From Micropterix aruncella (taxonomy: Eukaryota > Arthropoda > Insecta > Lepidoptera > Micropterigidae), in assembly GCA_944548615.1 (NCBI GenBank), contig OX155957.1, forward strand, positions 24,955,031 to 25,019,030: a DNA stretch of 64,000 nucleotides, read 5' to 3'. Numbering within the stretch: position 1 is the first letter of the stretch; the number at the start of each line of letters is the position of its first letter. A program made the position numbers and the translations under genes. Under the pieces are notes generated by a model. The model did not search any database and had not been told where the DNA came from. It worked only from the letters and a program-made list of their open reading frames with translations. Positions 39,301 through 49,600 of the stretch are shown one piece after another.

Positions 39301-42300
39301 ATAAAATGAAAAATCTTTATTTATTCATCCAAATCTATTTCATCCCCTTCAAAGTAGTCCCCTACCGATATAATGCACTTATTGCCAACGTTTTTTTCAA
39401 TCCTCGATGCATGCCAAATTGTCACCTTCTGGTATGGCTTATAGAATGCGCAGCAATTCTTGTTGAATCTCTTCAATCGTGTCAAGATTGAAGAGATTCT
39501 TGTATCTCTACAATCTGTCTTTTGAGTTTCCCTAAACTCAAAAGACACGCCCGGTGTCTTTTGAGTTTGGGGAATAGTTAGAAGTCACACGGAGCCAAAT
39601 CAGGCGAATACGGTGGCTGTGGAACGATGATATGCATTGAGTTTTTAGCAAAATGGTCACGAAGAAGGAGTGCAGTGTGAGACGGCGCATTATCGTGGTG
39701 CAAAAACCAAGAGTTGTCTTTTCACAAATCCGGCCTCTTTTTGCAAATATCTTCTCGCAAATGACACTAAAATAATATTCCTTGTTGGCAGTTTGGCTGG
39801 GCGGAAGGAATTCATAATGCACCACACCACGATAATTGAAGAAAACTGTCAAAAATGACCTTGATTTTTGATTGACTTTGGCGAGATCTTTTTGGTCTTG
39901 CCTCACCTTTAGCACGATATTCGCTTGATTGATCGGTTGTTTCCGGGTTGTAAGCATAGATCCAAGTCTCATTTCCCGTAATCATGCATTTCATCGTTAG
40001 TCAGAAAGAATCGTTTTACACACTTCAACGCGATGCTGTTTTTCCAAAAAAAATTGTGTTTTTGAAACCAATAGAGATTTGACGCGAGGGCCAAAACATC
40101 TTTCAAAATGGTTTTCACTGATCCTTCTGATGTTCCAACCATATCAGTAAAGTCTCTAACAGTCAATTGACGATTTTTGAGCACTAATTCTTTAATTTGA
40201 TTGACGTTTTGCTTGTCATTTGATCTTGATGGTCGTCCGGGGCGTTCCAAGTCATCAACTTGTTCTCTGCCTTTTTTGAAGTCTTTGTACCACTTATAAA
40301 CATTTTTCTGCTACATGGTCAAATCACCAAAGGCCTTTAGCAACATTCTGAACGTTTCCGCAGCCGAAATTTCACTCCGCAAACAAAATTTAATGGCTCT
40401 TTGCTCAACAAACTCAGACATTGTAAAATCGACAAAATCATTTTTAGTCGTTTAACCCCTCACGTTGCGAGGTAAAAACTCACCTATCACTTTTGCGCGC
40501 GACATATTCGCGCAAAAAATCGACGCGAGTCAACGGCCTTGAGAAAAACGATCATAACTTATAAACCACTAAACGTATTTAAAAAAGATAAAGATTAAAA
40601 TGATCGCATTGAAATTTGACATATAAAACATTATAACCTTATCTCGTAAAACAATTAAGATAATAATGAATAAATATTACAAAATTGGCAAACTGAAAAA
40701 ACTCGCCTATAAAATCATTTCGATTTTTTTGTCACAAAATACGTAAAATATGCAAAAATTGTAAATACAGTTATGTTCTTTCTTAAATGCTTTACCAAAA
40801 CGATATTTTTTTTTTACTTATTTGCATACAAAAATATTTATTTATTCAGCCAAGAAAAATTTTATGTATTACTTATGTATATACTTATGGTATTTTTTTA
40901 TATGAAATTCTTTCAAAATAACTTTATTACTACATCACACTTCTTAGAAATCACACCAGAACTTTGAGCTTTGTCTGATATTATAGAAAAATCTAAAGTT
41001 TTGAGAGTTTCCGCGTCCGAACTTAATAATAAACTTTGAATGGTCATAATATAAAATTCGTTAGATTTTTTCAATTATATTGTCTTATCATAGACTTATT
41101 ATATGTCTAATAACTAATTACTATACTCCAAAGAGTCACATTTCATCGAAAAACTATGGAAAATCGCACTTTATTCTCTCATAGTAATTATCAAAACAAG
41201 TTTCTTTGCGCGATTCATTTTACAAAACAAGATATAATTTTCAAAATACGCCTAATTATGTGATAACTTAGGATGTAAATGAAACAATACTTATTTTGTT
41301 AGTAAATTAAAGCGACATTACGTCATATTTCGCAATATATCGGGATATTTCATAAACATTACAAAATAATAACAACCATTTTTTCGCGAGCCGTTTGTTG
41401 TTGCCGAAGTGTTTTCTTTGAAAATTCGTGAAAAACAGCAAATGGACTATCTCAATTGACTAATACTTATGCCTAAACTACTTAAAAATGGAAATTACTC
41501 ACTTTTATCCAGTAAACACTGCACTTTTATCCACAAAACACTGCACAAAACAACCATTTCGCGGAACTATACTCCGCCGCGGCGGTGGCCGATGGAGACT
41601 CCCGTTTTGACGTCTATGCTGACTTTTTAAATAGGCGATCGATTTTATCGTCGTTGGCCGGCGAATTAAACATTATTTGGCCATGTCGTTCCGCGGTCAG
41701 AAAGCATTAAGTACGACGTTTCGAATCGTAAATTGCATTTTTCGCAGCGGCGAGCGCGATGTCCCGTAGCGGATGTTTCGGATTTTAGGCGGCCGCCATA
41801 CATGTCCCCAAATGGATGTTACGGATAGAGCGGGATATAAAACACATGCGTAACTATGTAACAAACGTGATATTGACATGAAATTTGGCACAGATGTCAG
41901 TAACAGTAGTACCAACATAAAAATAAAAGAGTTTGCCCGAATCGGCCTGCAAATTTTAAATTAAAAATTCACCTTAGTTTTTGCCCACAGTGGTATATTC
42001 AAAATTTTCCCAACTTTGCAACTGCGACTATACTCAGTGTAGTATATCTTCCACCTATCCATGTCCACCTTGTGCGCGGGAAAAAATCGAATTTGCGTTT
42101 TTTTTGTGAATTTTCGAATTTTCAAGTAATACCCATTGCAGAGTAATTTCATAGGCATGAGTTGATGATTTTATCCGGTGATTAGTAGTCATTCCTCGCA
42201 AACAACTTTGACAGTTTTAATTGTTAGTGTAGTAAACTAGTATTTTTTTTAATTATGTCCTATTTACACAACTAAAAAAACATCTTGTGAATGAAGTTAT

Positions 42301-43334
42301 TCAGGTTTCTCCATGCCCTGAAAAGTTTGCTACGCTGTTACGAGGTTTCATAAATAGAGCGACGATATAACACAGCATGTTTTTTTAATATTCACACGCA
42401 CTGCTCACCACAGCCTGGTACAGATCAGTGGCGTGCCCAGGGTTGGTGAATGGCGCAAACCCGACATACCTTTTTGTGTTTTTCTCTTTATAGTAAAAAA
42501 ATGTTGTACCTGTTTACTCTTCAATCTTCAGCTTCAAATGTACTGCTTGTGTTGTAGATTTAATTACTTTGTCCTCGTCGATTAAAACTCGTACACGGAA
42601 CTCACTATAAGGGACAATTTCCTCCATCGTTTATCAGGCAATAAAAACCACAAATCAATTGAAATTATACAATAAAAAATCTGCACTGCACTGGCACTGT
42701 CACAGAAAACAATCGGAACTAAATAGACTATGAAGTTGCGCATCTGCGGTCTCCACGCTTGCATTCAACTTCATGCTAATTGCAAGTCTGGCTCGCTCAG
42801 CACAAAAGTCGTATAGATACATATATTGTTTTGCGTAATTTGTTACAGGTTAGAATGAAAGGAGCACTGATTTTGAAAGCCCTGTTGCAAGCCCATTTGT
42901 GCGAGCGAGATGACTGATCGAACTCAGCTCGGTACGAGTGCAGCGATTGCTGCTCGGTCGATATCTGTTTTGTCGCATTGAGCGATCTGTGCTAGCGCTA
43001 GGCGCTCGCAAATTCATTTATTGAAGTGTTGACCGATATTTTTAAGAAAAGGGCTAGCCGGACTTTTTGGCTTATATGAAGGTACCGTCACTGGTACAGA
43101 TGCCATACCACTTCTGATATTGGCTTTTGAATTTTATTGCAGTCTGCGGTTCAACCTGGTTCAATGGATTCAGAAGCGGGCATATTTTCCATGACCTACG
43201 ATCTATCCGGATCAAGATTAATCACCACAGAAGCCGATAAGACGATTAAAATTTACAAAGAAGACGATTCGGCTTCTGAGGAGACCCACCCGATCAACTG
43301 GCGGCCGGAAATCTTGAAACGAAGAAAATTCTAA
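33205..43334 (+). CDS. PLRG1: pleiotropic regulator 1 (WD40 spliceosome protein), complete, 5 exons
   Basis: Exons 33205-33320, 33393-33523, 35716-35967, 37009-37697 and 43143-43334 join in frame to 459 residues; the human protein is about 514 and the fly Tango4 about 480. The start [20 protein letters not shown] and the end [15 protein letters not shown] are the family's conserved termini. From about residue 140 there are seven WD40 repeats ([48 protein letters not shown] and so on). The start has G at -3 and G at +4. Known family role: core subunit of the Prp19/CDC5L complex in the nucleus, needed for spliceosome activation. Introns of 72, 2192, 1041 and 5445 bp are loaded with transposons, yet all splice sites look sound. 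The neighbour TBCB converges on its 3' end. Confidence 0.95.
33393..33523 (+). CDS. PLRG1: PLRG1 exon 2
   Basis: Acceptor TTGTCATTGCAG, donor CTAG then GTAAGC. Encodes [20 protein letters not shown], a charged, probably helical segment, and the start of the disordered linker. Confidence 0.93.
33524..35715. repeat. PLRG1 intron 2 with a dispersed AT-rich repeat family
   Basis: Blocks at about 33884-34090 and 34560-34800 share AACCTACCG, CGCTTC, AATGCCTAT, TTATTTAT or TTAATTATTGAGG, and GGGTGACAT. The same blocks recur at 52175-52472, 52630-52810 and 56870-57065. A linked block (ACTACTAAATTTGATCATTG, about 34420) recurs at 56715. No terminal repeats resolved. Confidence 0.6.
35716..35967 (+). 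CDS. PLRG1: PLRG1 exon 3
   Basis: Acceptor CTAATTACAG, donor ACAG then GTAATA. Encodes the Thr/Gly-rich linker, [20 protein letters not shown] and the first WD40 blade up to NEWFATG. Open sequence upstream of 35716 and downstream of 35967 in the same frame is intron. Confidence 0.93.
35968..37008. other. PLRG1 intron 3
   Basis: A perfect 15-bp hairpin lies at 36204-36242 (CGCAAAGGAACCCAA arm). The 36440-36600 block (ATGCCAAATTTCAGCTCAAT, GGCACTATCGTGGAGGAATA) is the same dispersed tail as at 3945-4240. No coding sequence. Confidence 0.6.
37009..37697 (+). CDS. PLRG1: PLRG1 exon 4
   Basis: Acceptor TCATTTCAG, donor CAG then GTAATT. Encodes 230 residues carrying most of WD40 blades 1-6, with repeated GH...WD signatures ([50 protein letters not shown]). 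The N-terminal end continues blade 1 from exon 3. Confidence 0.96.
37812..38345 (-). mobile_element. R4/Dong-like LINE 3' fragment with endonuclease domain
   Basis: Minus-strand reading, with one shift, gives [20 protein letters not shown], then [14 protein letters not shown] and [14 protein letters not shown]. The PD...ELT...K layout fits the restriction-like endonuclease placed at the C-terminus of R2/R4-type LINEs. The 3' tail toward 37800 is TTTTA-rich. Related copies: 47150-47930 (split), 63420-63605 and 63838-64000. In PLRG1 intron 4. Confidence 0.65.
38346..39267. other. PLRG1 intron 4, no feature recognised
   Basis: AT-rich intronic DNA. No repeat or coding sequence recognised. Confidence 0.35.
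39268..41993 (-). mobile_element. mariner element with internal insertion
   Basis: TIRs of about 30 bp: CTTCTGTGGGCAAAAACTAA on the left and CCACTGTGGGCAAAAACTAA on the right (reversed), both continuing GGTGAATTTT. TA is immediately outside each end (39266-39267 and 41994-41995). The transposase runs on the minus strand from ATG at 40421: [17 protein letters not shown], a stop, then [16 protein letters not shown], the helix-turn-helix [20 protein letters not shown], and, in other frames, HDNAPSHTA and [10 protein letters not shown], the catalytic aspartate motifs. Mariners are about 1.3 kb; this is 2.7 kb, so 40450-41780 or so is probably a later insert of unknown type. Confidence 0.85.
42426..43093 (-). 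mobile_element. hAT-type MITE, 668 bp, perfect 8-bp target duplication
   Basis: The left end is CAGTGGCGTGCCCAGGG; the right end, reversed, is CAGTGACGGTACCTTC. GTACAGAT flanks both sides exactly (42418-42425 and 43094-43101). It matches both halves of the larger element 60038-61153 in reverse but lacks that element's transposase segment, so it is an internal-deletion derivative. It sits in PLRG1 intron 4 and ends 49 bp before exon 5. Confidence 0.93.
43143..43334 (+). CDS. PLRG1: PLRG1 exon 5 (terminal)
   Basis: Acceptor TTTTATTGCAG. Encodes [20 protein letters not shown], the last WD40 blade ([18 protein letters not shown]) and the conserved C-terminus; TAA at 43332-43334. AATAAA at 43345-43350 is the likely polyadenylation signal. 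Confidence 0.95.
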   Translation, partial: SAVQPGSMDSEAGIFSMTYDLSGSRLITTEADKTIKIYKEDDSASEETHPINWRPEILKRRKF

Positions 43335-43344
43335 TTCGTACAAA

Positions 43345-43384
43345 AATAAATAAAATACTTTCCTCTTTATGTGTTACTTTTATT
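43345..43384. promoter_or_regulatory. opposed polyadenylation signals of PLRG1 and TBCB
   Basis: AATAAA on the plus strand at 43345-43350 serves PLRG1. Its complement TTTATT at 43379-43384 reads AATAAA on the minus strand and lies 140 bp past the TBCB stop. The two 3' UTRs probably overlap. Confidence 0.6.
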
Positions 43385-43524
43385 TCTCAGGAATGTTTTG
43401 AGTATTTTCCAGCGTTAAAAAAGCAAATTTCGGCGTGAGCACGTACAAAATACAAAATTAACCAGCAAAACTGATGTTAAAAAGCAATATCAACAAATTG
43501 AAGCGACGAGCTGGTGCGGCTAAA

Positions 43525-43642
43525 TCACATTTCGTCGTCGAGCTCCAATTCCTCCTCTGGAAAATCTCCTACGGTGATGTAGACCGGTTTTGTGAAACCA
43601 CCGTATTTCATTGGACAGGTGAAATATCTCTTGCCGTCGATT
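43525..43642 (-). CDS. TBCB: TBCB exon 4 (terminal)
   Basis: Minus strand; acceptor CTTTTCCAG, stop TGA at 43525-43527. Encodes the second half of the CAP-Gly domain, [16 protein letters not shown] through [11 protein letters not shown]. Phase 2 from exon 3 completes the Ser codon of NDGS. Confidence 0.95.
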
Positions 43643-46600
43643 CTGGAAAAGATTTATGCTTTTATCAGGGGCAGGCCATCGAGTGTTCAAAATTACCCGG
43701 GAAAGACTCTTTTTGTAAGTTACAAAAAGAGGAATGGTGAGTCCCATTATTTCCACCAGAGGTGACTTTCATAGAGTATTAAACAGTCTAGAAAAAAAAT
43801 ACTTTAGTTATAAAATGGAAAAATCAGTGTGGAATATATCGAGACATGGTAGCATACCTCGTAAAGTATATAGCGAAATAGACTCAATCTCGTTTTCTCG
43901 AGAATCTATTGAGGATTGCCGCCATTGACTATATAGGGCAGTGTTTTTCAACCTTTTCTAGATCGCGACCCCATTTCTGTTAAAAAAAAATTACACTCTT
44001 ATGCGACCCCCTTTAAACTTTTTTCTCTATACATCTGTAACTGTAAGCATTTAATAAACAAAGTTTTTGTAGAAACAATGGCGAAAACCCCAATAATTTT
44101 AATTGTTTTTCACCTTCGAAGCTGTAGCTAACTGTTGCCATCATCAACATAAAGTTTTTTAACATCAATAGCAAAACACATCATAAATATGTTTCTCTTC
44201 CGAAGCTGCAAATGTTTGCATATATAAAGATGTGTTTGCAATAAAGAATTTGTAATATTTTCGATTTATATTTTTAGATAGCCTGCGACCCCCCAGGGGG
44301 TCGCGACCTACTGGTTGAAAATCAATGATATCGGGTATTAGATGGCTCTATGCCATACTACGTTTTGGCAGCTGGGATTTTACTACAAAATGCGTGTAGA
44401 TGGCCCTCATAGTTCCAAACATTGATTAATCTTCTATTTTTAAGACGCCTAATAGATGATGTTCTAAACAAGCAGTTACTGAAACTCAGAATATAATAAT
44501 AATACACTCAAGAGCAATACATCTGGGTCACCAACATAAACCCTAATATCTTGGAAACTAAGAATGCTAGCTTATTCAAATAAAAAGTAATTTATAGACT
44601 ATTTAATACTACTTAAATAAATACCATGGCATGTTTAGAATGTCATCTATTGGGCTACTGAACATAAGAGAAGATTAAGCAATGTTTGGAACTATGAGTG
44701 CATTGTGTTTCATAAAAAACCTAGTTGCCAAAACGTAGTACTGCATTGAGAAATCTAATAACAGGGCGAGTTTTAAGTTACCTGCATCCTTGAAAGGGGT
44801 GATTCAGTACGAGCAAGTAAGCAACTTTTAATAAAATATTTGGAAAAAAAACCTTTTTTTTTTTTGAAAAATAAATATTAAATTTTTTGACAAATTTGTA
44901 AATCTTATTTATTGAAAAAAGGTTTGAGAAGCGTTGATCATGCTGCACCATCTATCGGGAAAAAAATCAAAACGAAAAATAATTTAGATTTTTTATTTTT
45001 TTTTATTTTCCTTAAATTTATTTATCAAAGATGCTAATTTGCTCGCACTGTTTCACCCACTTCTAGAATACCGGTACCTAAAAACTCACCCTGTATATCA
45101 TCAATGATAATAGGTACCAAAGCTTTGAAATAATTACACGAAGCAACGAGATTATTACCGACCGAATCATTTCTGTCCCGAGGAACCTACCGATCCGCGT
45201 TTTTATAGTTTTAAGCAAATTAAACCGTGCCCCTAAGATGGTGACCTAGATCAGACGGCCACATCTCTCCTTCCACTGCCCTATTAGATTTTTCATAATT
45301 TAGAAATGAATACTTACGATCCATCATTTTTCCCGAGTGGCTCATCGTATTTTAATCCAATCCATAAACCTTGCCTTCCTTGCAACGATCCATTGTACAT
45401 AACCGTGGCTCTCTTGGTGGGTTGATTAGGGACATTCACTTCGCAGCGTGATCCTATTGTTATCAATGTAGCGAGTCTAAAAATAAATTTCATTACTGTT
45501 ATGTGTGATGTTATAGAAGCCGGCCGCATGTAAGGTAACTGTTAAAGGTGGGCTGTTACTGTACCTGGTATAAAAGCTAAAAAAAATAATACTTCTTTAA
45601 CACATTGAATGCCAACTAGGCAATACTGCGTACTTGACAGGTGGTTTGGGTGCCAGTGCCAACTACCTAATATTACATAGGTATTCCGTTTAAATTTAAA
45701 GGAAGTAGCTGTGTATCTGGTTGACATCTAGAATAGGAGATAATATTATTGGTTGGCACCATAAATAAAAAAGGGAGTAGAAAAATACTCGACCACATCG
45801 GGTGAACCCGTCACCCTGGGAAGTTTTTACGATAATGATAGTTCTATCTCCCGTGGGGTGATACGAATCTACTGTCCAGCAAAGCCACGAACCCGCCAGA
45901 GTCCAACGCTTAACGGCGAGGCACTAGGAAGGTAACCCAGTGGGCCACCTTTTCTCCCTGGCTACTAGTTTTGGCAGGATATCTCCGTCTGGAATTAACC
46001 TTCAGGATACCGCCCGACTGATTACGGGACCGTATTCGCTTGCGCGGCCTCTACGCATTACAGCGGTTATTCAATATGGATTTATCGCAGACCTGGCCGC
46101 CCTTGCAAACTGTCCAGTTGCGCCAGAGGGCAATCCCCCAGGGGAAACCGATCCCAAGCCTGAGACGCAAGACGAGTCCTTTCCGGGGTAGTCCCTCATA
46201 CAAGGAGGCTACTGAATAGGAGCTGAATCGTGAGTTGGGCTGACCCGAGAACACATTGGATCTTATGGCCAAAGCTGCAAGAAACCATTCGCTAGGGATT
46301 ATTATATTTAACAGGTTTAATGCTGAAAACTCCGAGCCGAGTCAGGCGGTTTTTCAATAAGATGACGGCAACTCCGCGCGGAGATGGCGGGGGAAAACCA
46401 TGCATGCCGAAACAAATATGCGCGTTCCGCTTGAATGCCAGCAGCAGACTGACCATTATTATTATATTTTTTTTTGTTTTGATGGCTCCACCCAAAGAGG
46501 GTGATTTCATTACCTATTATTTTTAAAGTCAAAATGAAAACAATGGACACCTCACATTTACTATGAGGTAAAACCCCTTTTTTTTAATGTTTAGAAAAAA

Positions 46601-49600
46601 TATTTGCTTTGTCGGTAAAATATTTGCTTGTATCTAAGGTAATTAGTAATAGTATTCCTTAGTTCTCTAAAAATAGGAAATGCTAGTCACATTCCCAAAT
46701 ATTGAAAAAAATGTATAAAAAAATGTGGACATTCATTTTAAACAAAATATACATCTTTTTGATATTGACCCATTACCTTTCCTCCTCTTTGGTGTCTTGT
46801 TCCTGCTTCTCTTTCAACTCCTGCATTTTCGCCGCATCATACTTTCCTAATTTATTCTTCTGCAAGAAGGATCTCACAGTGTCTTGTTTCTTCGTATACT
46901 CATCCTCGGATAAGACAAATTTCTCCACACCGCCTTCGCTGCTCGTGAATTCGTTTATCATGACGAATTTGTCAATCACGTGCACTCGCATTCGGTCGTC
47001 AATGGGATACGATCCTAATAACGCTGCGTTGTCGTCCAGTGAACACACGAATTTGTTATTTATGTCGTACACTTCCAAACGCATGGTCGAAGCCGAACCG
47101 CCGGTTATCATCTCTAATTTCGACTGAAATAAATAAAAATATCAAATCCAAATATACGGAGCTGCCATGGAATTCACAGACCGGAGTCGGGCCCATCGTA
47201 ATGCTATTATTACATTTTTGGAAGGTGAGCAGTGGACTCCGGTCTAATGACTGGCTGTACTAGGTTTAGGACAGCAGTCTTGACATATGTTAACGTTCAC
47301 CTACCACCCATTCACTCCTCCCTTAGAAGCCATCGACAAGATGTGGAAATCACAGTTTTTGATATATTTTCTAAAAAGGAGTTGATTATTTTCCTGGAGA
47401 GACCAAGATCTTTAGAGGTGAAGAAGAGATTTGGCTGGCAGGCCATGAGCATCAACTTACACCTTACAACTTAACTGGAGGTTAATAGTGAGAAGCTGTT
47501 CAGAAGATGCCATCTGCGAGATCATGGTATTTATTTAATTTGTACTTGGGGTCTTAAGAATAGTTTGTTTGTTTGTTTGTTTCTACTCTTTATTGTGAAA
47601 TTTCACAATGGGTGGGTTTATTGTCATATGACAATCTCTTACAACCAACCTTACTATGACGTTTATATATGTATGCGTGCGTGTAACGTGTTTAAGTATG
47701 TGTCTTGTTCGACTGCATTCAATCGATGGAATTGAAAATGCAATTCTGTTAATTCGATCCCAACAGAAAATGGTGACCCAGCCGGGAATCAAACCTGGGA
47801 CCTTACAATGTAAGATTAGGCGACCTAACTAATTTCTACAAAAAGGGCTCTCTTTGGAGATAGGGAGTAAATAGTTATATCTGGACGGAGGGCTATGCAT
47901 ATGAGACTTTCAGGGAATTTATACTGCTTAGAGACCGAATCGAGCTCCAAATTCCAATCTGAAGCTTTCTCGATTATTGGGAAAGGTTTTGTAATGGAAT
48001 GTTTTTTGCCTTTAGAGCCATCCCACACAAACTGTATTGGGGGTTTGGAGGGTAATGTCAGACCCTTAATATTTTTTTTACTTTTTGAATGTGTGTGGGG
48101 GAGTTCTGATCACCATTATTTTTGATACATAGGCATTATAGCCCAGTCAAATTACACTTTTGGTTTGAATTAATTCCAACAAAGCTGGAAATGATTTGAT
48201 TTTTCTTTGGGTATCGTAAACAACAGTAATATGAGTATGCGGCGGTTTATGAGTGGAGCGTTAGAAAGTATGGTCAAAACCCGCAAAATTCTAGCACTTT
48301 TTCGGTTTTTCAATTATAAATTCTCAACGGTACTTTCCATTTAAAAATGATGTTATTACAAATTGTAGAGTATAAAATTATTATTATTATTATATTATTA
48401 TACACTAGCAGCTTAAGGCTGATGCGTGTATATCACATGCACTTGTTTTTAAACTTGTGACTGTTTTGCACTAAGAAAATTGTCCAGTTTATTTTTAAAG
48501 CTATTGACAGAAATAGCACTGATCACATCCTCTGGCAACGCATTCCAAGCATCCACTACACGATTTGTCAAAAAATATTTCCTGGGGTTCGATGCTGCAA
48601 TTGTCTTATTTAGCTTCAACGAGTGTCCACGCAGTTGCCTATTGGTGTTCAGGGTATACATGCTCTCGAGGTTGGGCACACTGTAATAACCGTGAAGCAT
48701 TTTGTAGCTTTCTATTAAGTCTCCTCGCTGCCTACGTTCCTCTAATGTTGTCAGGCGAAGTTCTTTCAGTCGTACTTCGTATGGTTTGTTCCTCAGCGAT
48801 AGCACCAACTTTGTTGCTCTTCTCTGAACTCTTTCCAGGTGCTCTATATCCTTCCGAAAGTAAGGATTCCATACCTGGTAGGAGTATATATTAATCAAAT
48901 GATTTACTAGATGTTAAACTCGGTTTAGCCAAGTGGTCGTAATCGGCAGTCAAAAACATGCAAGTTTACCATTTTGACTCAAAAGTGTTTTACACTCCCA
49001 ATGAAAAGAATATTTGAGACGACGGTAAAATTTGTCTATCTTTGACTGACGATTATGGCCATACCACTGAAACAAATTTAATCTTTGAGTAACAGACGTC
49101 AATAGATACGGAATTTTATGCACTAAAATTTTCATTCATTGAATTTTCACATATAAAGTACCTACCGTTTCGAATGTATAAGCGAAAACCGAAATAAGTG
49201 CCTTTTTTATGTTTTTTAGACATAGCCGTCTAACGCTCCACTCAGAAAAGTGAAATAAAATAATTTCCAGCTTTGTCGGAATTAGTTCAAGGGACTGCCC
49301 TTTTTTGGTCTAATTTGACTGGGCTATTATTTGGAAAACCCCGAAATCGACATAACAAAGTAGAGAAAAGATTAGGATAAAACATCCAAGGATGTTGCGA
49401 TATTTAAAGAACTATGTACCTAGTGATATTTCCAGAAACCTTTTTTCATGATATATAGGTCTTATGTTACCTTTAAATTATATGTACGACATCAACGTTC
49501 ACCCAGATCTGCGAAATAGCAATTATAATATATATTTTGGAAGATACATTTTACATGAAATTGGCCAAAAATATCTGACTTGTCGAATAAATTCGACAAG

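Noticed and set aside
46702..47127. Plus-strand 141-codon frame
   Set aside because: Antisense shadow of TBCB exon 2, which has clear homology and splice sites.
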